Positions 1 through 5,695 of a stretch of 7,339 bases of DNA are shown here, piece after piece. The DNA lies in NCBI GenBank assembly GCA_030043285.1, contig JASHXZ010000399.1:1-7339 (forward strand), read 5' to 3'. The stretch is from Xanthobacteraceae bacterium. Its GTDB lineage: Bacteria; Pseudomonadota; Alphaproteobacteria; Rhizobiales; Xanthobacteraceae. The notes beneath the pieces are model-generated. The model had not been told where the DNA came from and did not search any database. It was given only the letters and a program-made list of their open reading frames with translations. Within the stretch, counting starts at the first letter, position 1. Every line of letters begins with the position of its first letter. Both the position numbers and the translations under genes were made by a program.

Positions 1-236
1 GCGCCGGTGCCCATGCGGGTCGCGGTCTCGACCATGGCGCCGATCACCTTGGGGTGCTGGCCCATGCCGAGATAATCGTTCGAGCACCAGATCACGACGT
101 TCTTCGGCCCCTCCGGCGAATGCCAGATGGCATGCGGAAAACGACCGGCGATGCGCTCCAGATCGGCAAAAACCCGGTAGCGCCGCTCGGCGCGCAGGAG
201 GGATAGGGCATCGAGAAAAATGTCATTATAACTCAT
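1..236 (-). CDS. hemA: 5-aminolevulinate synthase (ALAS), N-terminal part, truncated by window edge
   Basis: ALAS is a PLP enzyme that condenses glycine with succinyl-CoA to give 5-aminolevulinate, the first committed step of the C4 (Shemin) route to heme, and where present bacteriochlorophyll and cobalamin. Reading the minus strand from ATG 236-234 gives 78 codons beginning MSYNDIFLDALSLLRAERRY. They continue through the family-typical RVFADLERIAGRFPHA, a W-x-SPEGPKNVVIWCSNDYLGMGQHPKVI block and ...ATRMGTG, which leads into the glycine-rich region of ALAS. A strong Shine-Dalgarno (GGGGGAG, complement of 243-249) lies 6 nt before the ATG and fixes the start. The catalytic PLP lysine and about 330 further residues lie beyond the left edge. 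The gene is transcribed away from the secretion operon, so the two share a divergent upstream region. The family identification is from recognisable sequence and is firm. Confidence 0.96.
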   Translation of the reverse strand, partial: MSYNDIFLDALSLLRAERRYRVFADLERIAGRFPHAIWHSPEGPKNVVIWCSNDYLGMGQHPKVIGAMVETATRMGTG

Positions 237-346
237 GGTCCGCTCCCCCGATCGCGGCATTTCCAACTGACCACAAGAGCAAGTACTCCGAGCTATCTCC
301 CGCCTGCCACGTATTTGCCTACGTCCGACTGGGCCACCGCTCCGCA

Positions 347-377
347 AGTATCAAGGAACCAAAGCCGTGTAGGTCAA
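347..377 (-). promoter_or_regulatory. Possible sigma-70-type promoter of hemA
   Basis: On the minus strand a good -35 hexamer TTGACC lies at 377-372. The -10 is weak: GATACT at 352-347 with a 19-nt spacer, or TTGATA at 354-349 with 17 nt. Alphaproteobacterial housekeeping promoters tolerate weak -10 boxes, and the position, about 110 nt before the hemA start codon, is reasonable. The tandem palindromic repeat lies immediately upstream of this -35, where an activator would bind. This is inference from motifs only. Confidence 0.3.
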
Positions 378-388
378 AAAGATACGGC

Positions 389-428
389 GATGTATTCCTT
401 CTACATAAGATGTATTCCTTCTACATAA
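389..428. repeat. Perfect 20-bp tandem duplication with embedded palindromes; candidate operator
   Basis: The unit gatgtattccttctacataa occurs twice without mismatch at 389-408 and 409-428. Each copy contains the inverted repeat ATGTA-N7-TACAT (390-406 and 410-426). The two dyads are spaced 20 bp apart, about two turns of the helix, so two protein dimers would bind the same face. Each dyad also fits the loose LysR-type pattern T-N11-A. It does not fit the PpsR/CrtJ pattern TGT-N12-ACA (the spacer here is 9) or an FNR/FixK box. It sits 12-51 bp upstream of the possible hemA -35 box. Regulation of hemA, or of both divergent genes, is inferred from position and symmetry. A plain slippage duplication is the alternative. 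Confidence 0.55.
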
Positions 429-718
429 ACAGAGCACTGCGACTCAAACGTGCCTTCATTGTGTTGACGTGCGGAAACAGCGACGCGTCGCCAGCCAAAA
501 AGCTTGTGGGCCGATTCACATTTTGGGAGATGCAGGTCGCATTTTCAACGCAGTGACTATTGTGGCGCCCGCAAGAGACTGTCGCGGGATCATACGGCAC
601 AGTGTTCAGGGCGTTTGAGCAAAGCAACGTGTCCGTTCATCGAAAGCCCACTCGCCTTGAAAGCGGCGTAAATCTTCATTGAAGTTCGTGATCGGCAATC
701 ACCGGGTGGCTGTCGGGA

Positions 719-2395
719 ATGCAGCACAGCGACTTCATAGCCCATCTCGATCGCAAGGGCATGCTGCGTGATAGCCAAGCCGTCGATGGCGGTCTTGGCA
801 CACGCCGCGGCTTGGTGTTCAACGAAGCGGACTGGGCGAGTTTGACCAAGTTGACGGCCTCGGCGCTCGCCGATGAGCTGGCCGATTTCTACCGTTGTGA
901 TCGAGTTCAGCGACGCGATCTTTTGGCGCATCGGTTTGCCGGGGCGCAACTGTCACTGCGTTTCCTCAGGGAGGAGGGGCTATTTCCGTTTGAACGTTCG
1001 CCCGGGGCAGTGACGTTGGCGATTGCACGGCCGACTGAGGACGACACGATACGCGCCGCCGAAGTCGCGCTGCAACACCCCGTGACAATTGCGGTCGCCA
1101 CCGCGGATGATATCGAGATGGCGCTCGCGACGATCTTCGAGAGCGAAGAACAAGCCGGCGTCGCCGCTTCGGCGGAGGTCGCGACCAGCCAAGACGACCT
1201 GGACGATTTGCGCGATCTTGCGCGCGGCGCCCCCGTCGTGCGGGCACTCGACGAGTTGCTCAGGCTTGCAGTCGAGCAGCGCGCCACGGACCTGCACATC
1301 GAGCCCTTCGACAATACGCTGCTCGTTCGGCTGCGTATTGACGGTCTGTTGAAGGCTGTGCCGGCGCCGCCGGCCGGCATGGCAAAAGCGCTCCTGTCGC
1401 GGCTGAAAATCATGGCCGGCTTGAACATTACCGAGCGGCGGCTGCCTCAGGACGGACGTAGCCGTATCATGGTGGCGGGAGCGGAAATCGATCTACGCAT
1501 CGCAACCGCGCCCTCGATGCACGGCGAGAGCGCCGTCGTCCGGCTCCTGCGCAAAGGATCGGGTTTCGTCGCTCTTGATCAAGTGGGGCTCTCCCCCCGA
1601 GACGGCGGAATTTTGCGCGACGCATTACAGGCGCCGTTCGGCATGATCATCGTCACCGGACCGACCGGTTCCGGCAAGACGACGACGCTTGCCGCGTCGC
1701 TTGCCACAATCAATGAACCAAAACGCAAAATACTGACGATTGAGGATCCAATCGAGTACCACATTTTTGGCGTTCATCAGACCCAGATCCACCCGACGAT
1801 CGGTCTGACTTTCGCCACAGCGCTGCGCTCATTCTTACGTCACGATCCGGATGTGATAATGGTCGGGGAAATGCGCGACCCGGAGACAGCGCATATCGGC
1901 GTGCATGCGGCACTCACGGGTCATCTTGTACTGACCACGTTGCACACGAATACCGCCGCCGGGGCGATCCCCCGTCTCATCGATATGGGCGTCGAGAGCT
2001 TTCTCATTGCTTCAAGTGTGCGCATTGTCGTGGGTCAACGCTTGGTGCGCGTGTTGTGCGAGCATTGCAAGACGCCGCGCCGGCTTTCCGCGGATGATCT
2101 CGCGCACGATAAACGCTGCGCCGCCTTGGGCTTTCGGTCGGGCGAGGTCGTGCATGATGCCAAGGGCTGCGACTGGTGCGGCTTAACCGGCTTCCATGGG
2201 CGGCAGGGACTGTTCGAGGTCATGGAGGTCACCTCGCGGGTGCGCGAAGCAATTGGTCCCAAGACCGAGGCGGTCGCGCTTGAGCAAATCGCGCGCCGCG
2301 AGGGAATGGCCACCATGATCGAGGACGGCGTCATCAAATGCCGAGCTGGATTGACCACTATCGACGAGGTATTTCGTGTAGCTGCGAGTCTGTAG
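719..2395 (+). CDS. gspE: Type II secretion system assembly ATPase GspE
   Basis: This 558-residue protein is the hexameric cytoplasmic ATPase that powers pseudopilus assembly in type II secretion. It has an N-terminal GspE/MshE-like domain (about 1-140), which docks the ATPase to the inner-membrane platform. The PilT/VirB11-type core has all diagnostic motifs: Walker A GPTGSGKT (314-321), Asp box IEDPIEY (341-347), Walker B region DPDVIMVGE with E384, and His box GHLVLTTLHTN (401-411). Four cysteines form the zinc-binding CxxC pair of GspE proteins (C447/C450 and C484/C487). Length is normal for the family. ATG 719 is the first usable start after an in-frame TGA at 689-691, but its ribosome site (cggga directly before the ATG) is poor. 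It is the first secretion gene after hemA, so gspC and gspD do not precede it as they do in many gsp operons. gspF follows after 9 nt. PilB-like ATPases are related, but the gsp neighbours settle the assignment. Confidence 0.95.
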   Translation: MQHSDFIAHLDRKGMLRDSQAVDGGLGTRRGLVFNEADWASLTKLTASALADELADFYRCDRVQRRDLLAHRFAGAQLSLRFLREEGLFPFERSPGAVTLAIARPTEDDTIRAAEVALQHPVTIAVATADDIEMALATIFESEEQAGVAASAEVATSQDDLDDLRDLARGAPVVRALDELLRLAVEQRATDLHIEPFDNTLLVRLRIDGLLKAVPAPPAGMAKALLSRLKIMAGLNITERRLPQDGRSRIMVAGAEIDLRIATAPSMHGESAVVRLLRKGSGFVALDQVGLSPRDGGILRDALQAPFGMIIVTGPTGSGKTTTLAASLATINEPKRKILTIEDPIEYHIFGVHQTQIHPTIGLTFATALRSFLRHDPDVIMVGEMRDPETAHIGVHAALTGHLVLTTLHTNTAAGAIPRLIDMGVESFLIASSVRIVVGQRLVRVLCEHCKTPRRLSADDLAHDKRCAALGFRSGEVVHDAKGCDWCGLTGFHGRQGLFEVMEVTSRVREAIGPKTEAVALEQIARREGMATMIEDGVIKCRAGLTTIDEVFRVAASL

Positions 2396-2404
2396 GTTGG
2401 GCCG

Positions 2405-3613
2405 ATGCCGCAATTTCGCTATCGCGCCGTGACGCAAGCGGGGGAGTTCGTAGCAGGCGAAGTGGAGGCACCTTCGCGCCGGGAAGTGCTGCGACGCATT
2501 GAATATTTGGGACATATGGCGATCGAGGCCGAAGTCGCGGCCCCGAGCATGCTTGCGCGCAGCAGTGCGCTTGCCGGCGGGGCGGTAAAATCGCGAGACA
2601 TCACAATCTTCCTGCGCGAATTGGCTTTGTTGCTCGAGGCCCGTTTGACGCTGGAAGCTGCGCTGCAAACGCTCGGCGACGACACCGGTAAAGGCCTGAC
2701 CCGGTTCACTGGTGCATTGCACGAGTCGATCTCCGCCGGCGACAGCTTTGGCGACGCGCTGGAACGGCATCCGCTGCTCATCGAACCAGCTCATGTGGCA
2801 ATGGTGCGCGCCGGCGAGGCATCCGGCAACCTCGTTTCGGTGCTGCGAGCCATTGTCGAGGATCGAACCCAACGCCAACTGCTTGCCGAGAAAATCGGTT
2901 CGGCGGTCCGCTACCCGTGTTTTCTCATCGGGTCAGCGATTCTCATACTTGTATTTTTTTTGTTTTACGTGGTGCCGCAGTTCGAGCCCGTGTTTGGAGA
3001 GCTCGGCGGTCGTCTCAATGCCGGGGCAGCCTTCGTGGTGACTGCTTCCAAGGGCTTGCGTAACAATGCTGATCTGGCTCTGATTGCGTCCATTGTTGTT
3101 ATCCTCGGTGCTTGGCTCGCGCTCAAGCAAAGGCAGACGAGAGGTGCGATAATCGCGGCGCTGGCCTCGCTGCCGGGCATTTCCGGCCTCGTTTGCGACC
3201 GTCGCGCCGCGCGCTTCATCGGCACCCTCGGTCTGCTCGTTGAAAATGGCGTGGCACTGCCGACGGCGTTGAAAATCCTCGGCGACATCATTACTGAGCC
3301 GCGTCACGCAGGCGCCGTGCAACGTCTCCACGAACAAGTCCGCAATGGCCGTCGTTTCGCCGATGCGCTGGCCGAAACCAACCTTATCCCGCCGCTCGCC
3401 GTGCGCATGTTGCGCGTCGGCGACGAGGCCGGGGACCTGGCGCAGATCGCCCGCCACGCCGCCCATTTCTACGAGCACAAGCTCAGCACCGGTCTTGATC
3501 GCCTGATGGGAGCCGTCGGGCCGATAGCGATCATCGCCGTCAGCTTCCTCATCGGCTCGCTCATCGTCTCAATCATGAGCGCACTCCTCAGCATCACCGA
3601 CCTGGCGGCATGA
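2405..3613 (+). CDS. gspF: Type II secretion system inner-membrane platform protein GspF
   Basis: GspF is the polytopic inner-membrane platform protein that works with GspE, GspL and GspM to add pseudopilin subunits. The 402 residues match the family length. The N-terminus RYRAVTQAGEFVAGEVEA is the usual opening. Two T2SSF repeats follow, about 66-189 and 269-391, each with the conserved motif near its end (MVRAGEASGNL 133-143; MLRVGDEAGDL 335-345). Hydrophobic segments lie at about 173-190, 225-241 and 371-393. The start is ATG 2405, 9 nt after the gspE stop, so translation is probably coupled. The C-terminus (IMSALLSITDLAA) looks complete, which means any deletion of the following gspG begins at or after the gspF stop codon (TGA 3611-3613). 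Confidence 0.95.
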   Translation: MPQFRYRAVTQAGEFVAGEVEAPSRREVLRRIEYLGHMAIEAEVAAPSMLARSSALAGGAVKSRDITIFLRELALLLEARLTLEAALQTLGDDTGKGLTRFTGALHESISAGDSFGDALERHPLLIEPAHVAMVRAGEASGNLVSVLRAIVEDRTQRQLLAEKIGSAVRYPCFLIGSAILILVFFLFYVVPQFEPVFGELGGRLNAGAAFVVTASKGLRNNADLALIASIVVILGAWLALKQRQTRGAIIAALASLPGISGLVCDRRAARFIGTLGLLVENGVALPTALKILGDIITEPRHAGAVQRLHEQVRNGRRFADALAETNLIPPLAVRMLRVGDEAGDLAQIARHAAHFYEHKLSTGLDRLMGAVGPIAIIAVSFLIGSLIVSIMSALLSITDLAA

Positions 3614-3710
3614 CACAGACACTCTCGCATCGTCCGGTCCCGACCGGCGCGAAGGTGGAACGGGGGACGCCGCCGGCATATTCACAGTCAATTCAGCCAA
3701 CTCCAGCTGA
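3612..3710 (+). pseudogene. gspG: Probable C-terminal remnant of the major pseudopilin gene gspG
   Basis: In the frame beginning at 3612, +2 relative to the ATG at 3610, the DNA reads DTDTLASSGPDRREGGTGDA and on to AAGIFTVNSANSS, ending at TGA 3708-3710. The core SSGPDRREGGTGDAAGI has the spacing of the GspG C-terminal signature S-x-G-[AP]-D-x-x-x-G-G-x-G-x-x-A-D-I. It matches at S, G, D, GG, G, A and I, with G where D is usual. It lies exactly where gspG belongs, between gspF and gspH. No start codon, prepilin cleavage site or N-terminal helix precedes it; the reading runs straight back into the end of gspF. I infer a deletion that removed nearly all of gspG and left the last 20-30 codons. 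A 10-bp direct repeat cgcgaaggtg (3648-3657, 3711-3720) is nearby. The match was made by eye, so chance resemblance remains possible. Confidence 0.6.
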
Positions 3711-3753
3711 CGCGAAGGTGATACGAGCATCGTCCTTGCGGGATCTGGTATCG

Positions 3754-4209
3754 ATGACTGATCCAGTATCGATCGATGCGCGCCAGGCCGGCTTCACTCT
3801 TATCGAAATGCAGGCGGTGATGCTGATCATCGCCCTCGTCGCCGCTCTCGTATTTTCTACCATGTCCGGGACCGGTCGCACCCAGCTCAAGGCAGTTGCG
3901 CTGCAAACGGAGGCGCTGTTGCGCCGCGAGCGTCTTGGCGCGATCCTGACCGCTCGCAGCCGCGAAGTCTCTATCGACGGACAGCATCGCGCATTTGTCG
4001 GGGATGGCGGCCGGCGCGTCGAGATTCCGCGCGACGTCACTGTCGACGTTCTGAGCGCGGACGAGCAGTGGTCGGGGCGGCACGCGATCGTTCGCTTTCT
4101 TCCGGACGGCACATCTTCCGGAACCGTGGTGAGGCTTTCACGGGGTGGGGCAATCTATGAAGTCCGAGTCAATTGGTATACGGGCAGCGTTCTCGTCGAG
4201 CCCCAGTAA
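3754..4209 (+). CDS. gspH: Type II secretion minor pseudopilin GspH
   Basis: GspH is a minor pseudopilin of the tip complex, inserted in the inner membrane and cleaved by the prepilin peptidase GspO. The prepilin signal is QAG|FTLIEMQAVMLIIALVAALV, with cleavage before Phe and the conserved Glu at +5. The C-terminal region (FLPDGTSSGTVVRLSRGGAIYEVRVNW...GSVLV) is the beta-rich GspH/FimT fold with its usual 'F.pdG.ssG' motif. The reading frame is open back to ATG 3610, which overlaps the gspF stop as ATGA and would give 199 residues with a 61-residue leader. I prefer ATG 3754: it gives 151 residues and an ordinary 13-residue leader (MTDPVSIDARQAG), and the 3610-3710 part is better explained as a gspG remnant read out of frame. 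GTG 3718 is a third possibility. The ribosome site for 3754 (gcggga, about 10 nt upstream) is modest. Confidence 0.88.
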   Translation: MTDPVSIDARQAGFTLIEMQAVMLIIALVAALVFSTMSGTGRTQLKAVALQTEALLRRERLGAILTARSREVSIDGQHRAFVGDGGRRVEIPRDVTVDVLSADEQWSGRHAIVRFLPDGTSSGTVVRLSRGGAIYEVRVNWYTGSVLVEPQ

Positions 4210-4591
4210 TCAGGTTGAAAAACGCTCCGGCTTTACTCTGCTCGAGGCACTGGTGGCCCTGGCGGTGCTTTTGGCATTTGTCTCCGTACTAGTCCCGTTT
4301 CTCCTTCATGCGCGCCGAATCATGGACAACTCCGAACAGCGGATCGCAGCACAGGTTCTGCTGCGCACGCTCCTGAGCGCGCCATTCGATCGCTCGCACC
4401 TTGCCAACGCCGTTCGCTCCGGCGAGCTGAACGGCTTGCACTGGCGCATTGTCGCCAAGCCCCTGGCGGCCGACGTCGCGGCGTCGAACAACTCCCAGTC
4501 ATGGACTGCGTACCGTATCGCGGCGAGCGTGTCGTGGGGCTTCGGGCAGAGCGTTGCCGCCGAGACCGCCCGCCTTGCAAAATCGGAGTAA
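4157..4591 (+). CDS. gspI: Type II secretion minor pseudopilin GspI
   Basis: GspI is the minor pseudopilin that nucleates the GspI-J-K tip of the pseudopilus. The 144-residue product has the prepilin signal KRSG|FTLLEALVALAVLLAFVSVLV, with Gly25 before the cut and Glu30 at mature position +5, followed by one hydrophobic helix. The rest is short, as is normal for GspI, and ends with the beta-strand-like stretch RIAASVSWGFGQSVAAETARL. ATG 4157 is chosen because GGGG at 4147-4150 lies 6 nt upstream. An in-frame GTG at 4145 is less well placed. The gene overlaps gspH by 53 nt in another frame, so it is probably translationally coupled. The leader of about 25 residues is somewhat long, which may reflect this overlap. 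After its stop the operon is interrupted by about 380 non-coding bases. Confidence 0.92.
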   Translation: MKSESIGIRAAFSSSPSNQVEKRSGFTLLEALVALAVLLAFVSVLVPFLLHARRIMDNSEQRIAAQVLLRTLLSAPFDRSHLANAVRSGELNGLHWRIVAKPLAADVAASNNSQSWTAYRIAASVSWGFGQSVAAETARLAKSE

Positions 4592-4791
4592 CAGGCTTGC
4601 AAAACAGACGGCAGGGGGGAGGCCCAGCACAAGCGCAATAGATTCTTTTGCGGCCCAATTCACTGAGCGTGCACTAAATATTCCTCCGCGCAGGGGAAAC
4701 TTTCATTTTATTTCCGCGAGCGGGAAAGCTTTTGCGGAGCTTTGGACGCGCCGTCCTGTCGCCGCAGAATCCCTTCCATTGGGTCGCAGAA

Positions 4792-4819
4792 ATTCCATTC
4801 TCGGCCTTTTAAATGGAAT
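4792..4819. repeat. Inverted repeat, 8-bp perfect stem
   Basis: ATTCCATT (4792-4799) pairs with AATGGAAT (4812-4819) across a 12-nt loop. The stem is AT-rich and not followed by a T run, so it is not a good intrinsic terminator. It could be a protein-binding dyad or a folding element of the inserted DNA. A partial copy of one arm, ttccatt, occurs just upstream at 4774-4780. Confidence 0.5.
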
Positions 4820-4917
4820 GCGTTGGTCTCACGGGGGAAGTGCGATTCCCGGCGCTGGTCGCTGACGGGGGCGGCCACTTCGGGGAGAAGTAACAATATT
4901 GCACTCCGCAGCTATTA

Positions 4918-4945
4918 AGAGCTGAGCCCTGCGGGGCTGAGCTTT
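4918..4945 (+). terminator. GC-rich hairpin in the leader of the DUF3102 gene, terminator- or attenuator-like
   Basis: The arms AGCCC (4925-4929) and GGGCT (4934-4938) close a TGCG loop. After one G-G mismatch the stem continues AGCT/AGCT (4920-4923 with 4940-4943), then a G-T and an A-T pair. It is followed by only three Ts, so termination would be weak. It lies 30 nt before the ATG of the DUF3102 gene. It could terminate readthrough from gspI, act as an attenuator or protect the 5' end of the transcript. The fold is visible in the sequence; the role is inferred. Confidence 0.4.
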
Positions 4946-4975
4946 GCGTCGCACGTGTGATTGGGGGGTGCGCCA

Positions 4976-5695
4976 ATGCCTGCTGCCTTAACTGTCAGTC
5001 CCAATCCGTTCGACTATTCGGCGTTCGACGCTGAGACCGCGTCTAATCTTCGTGCACAAGCCAACCGAATAAGAAAGCGTATCGGTAAGGCGACGCAAGA
5101 TTTGATCGACATTGGTCGCGATCTTCTCGCAGCCAAAAAGCATCTTCTTGATCATGGCGAGTTCATCAAATGGGTTGAATTCGAAGTCGGCATCGTTCGC
5201 AGAACAGCGCAAGCTTACATGGCGATCGCCAAGCTCGCGGACGAAAAAGGCGCAGCGATTGCGCTTTTACCGCCGACCACGGCCCATCGGCTCGCCGCCA
5301 AGTCCACTCCCTCCGAGGTCGTGAGCGAAGTGGTTGCCAAAGCGCAATCGGGCGACGTGGTCCCGGATCGCAGGGTGTTCGAGATGATCTCGGAGGCCAA
5401 GTCGCAAAAGAAGCGAGCCGAGTATCCGGAAGGAGATGGCTTTCATCGAATCGAACAACACCCGCGGTACCGAGGACCGCAGGAGGCACCGCCAGAGGCT
5501 GAGCAAGCGCGCCAAGATCGCGAAAAAATGACGGCTGAAGCGGCAGAAATGCTGTTTGCGTCGCTTGGCCCCAAAGGCGTGGAACTCGTGATAAAGGCGT
5601 TCGCGGAAGAAGAGTGGCCGTGGGACCTCTTGTCCGAGCTGCGCAAGGGAATTCTCCTGAGAAAAAAGGCTGCCGATGGCGACAACGCCCACTGA
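4976..5695 (+). CDS. DUF3102-like protein of unknown function, inserted in the secretion operon
   Basis: The 239-residue product is hydrophilic, without a signal peptide or membrane segment, so it is probably cytoplasmic. Residues about 25-90 look like the DUF3102 domain: a helical ANRIRKRIGKATQDLIDIGR stretch, then AAKKHLLDHGEFIKWVE and a VRRTAQAYMAIAKLA helix. The combination K-x-x-L-x-HGEF-x-x-W and RTAQxYM is typical of that family, which often occurs on phage-like and other mobile DNA. The second half is charged and rich in Lys, Glu and Gln, and ends in a helical segment with WPWDLLSEL. ATG 4976 is chosen because GGGGGG (4963-4968) lies 7 nt upstream; a TTG at 4961 is in frame but less likely. 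Its last 20 nt overlap the start of gspJ, so gspJ may now depend on its translation. The family call is by eye. The repeated RTAQ/YM helix suggests a helix-turn-helix or DNA-related role, but this is speculation. Nothing links it to secretion. Confidence 0.75.
   Translation: MPAALTVSPNPFDYSAFDAETASNLRAQANRIRKRIGKATQDLIDIGRDLLAAKKHLLDHGEFIKWVEFEVGIVRRTAQAYMAIAKLADEKGAAIALLPPTTAHRLAAKSTPSEVVSEVVAKAQSGDVVPDRRVFEMISEAKSQKKRAEYPEGDGFHRIEQHPRYRGPQEAPPEAEQARQDREKMTAEAAEMLFASLGPKGVELVIKAFAEEEWPWDLLSELRKGILLRKKAADGDNAH

Larger units (their letters stand above)
237..718. other. Divergent intergenic region between hemA and gspE
   Basis: These 482 bp separate the divergent hemA and gspE starts. I see no convincing gene here: the reverse-strand reading frame at 421-627 has no family resemblance and no good ribosome site. 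The region contains the hemA ribosome-binding site at its left end, a possible hemA promoter around 347-377 (minus strand) and a 20-bp perfect tandem repeat at 389-428. From about 430 to 718, where the gspE promoter must lie unless the operon starts elsewhere, I found no convincing -35/-10 pair. A TTGAAA at 657-662 and a TTGACG at 464-469 lack good partners. A weak CCCGC/GCGGG inverted repeat (568-572 / 584-588) is the only other structure. Confidence 0.7.
4592..4975. other. Non-coding stretch between gspI and the DUF3102-type gene
   Basis: These 384 bp contain no gene I can support. The frame leaving gspI stays open to 4865 but has no family resemblance after about 4640, and a 62-codon reverse frame at 4708-4896 is likewise unsupported. 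The stretch begins with a repeat of the last gspI bases (cttgcaaaa at 4574-4582 and 4596-4604). It holds two hairpins (4792-4819 and 4918-4945) and ends in a GGGGGG ribosome-binding site. Its base composition is more AT-rich in places (4655-4740) than the gsp genes. It is probably the upstream part of an inserted segment and must contain the DUF3102 gene's own promoter if it has one; I could not identify that promoter. Confidence 0.6.

Noticed and set aside
355..380. GGAAC at 355-359 as an EcfG-type general stress promoter -35
   Set aside because: There is no matching CGTT-type -10 element at 16-17 nt.
389..428. The tandem repeat as a CRISPR array
   Set aside because: The two units are directly adjacent with no spacer, and there are only two.
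421..627. Reverse-strand 68-codon frame in the hemA-gspE intergenic region
   Set aside because: It has no ribosome site of note and no family resemblance, and it begins within ordinary intergenic sequence.
2183..2878. Long reverse-strand reading frame (231 codons) across the gspE-gspF junction
   Set aside because: It runs antisense to two firmly identified genes, shows no recognisable family features, and is the kind of shadow frame expected in GC-rich DNA.
4449..4865. 138-codon plus-strand frame overlapping gspI and continuing past it
   Set aside because: Its first part is gspI in another frame and its second part resembles nothing. Only the short stretch 4575-4637 is of interest, as a possible original gspJ leader.
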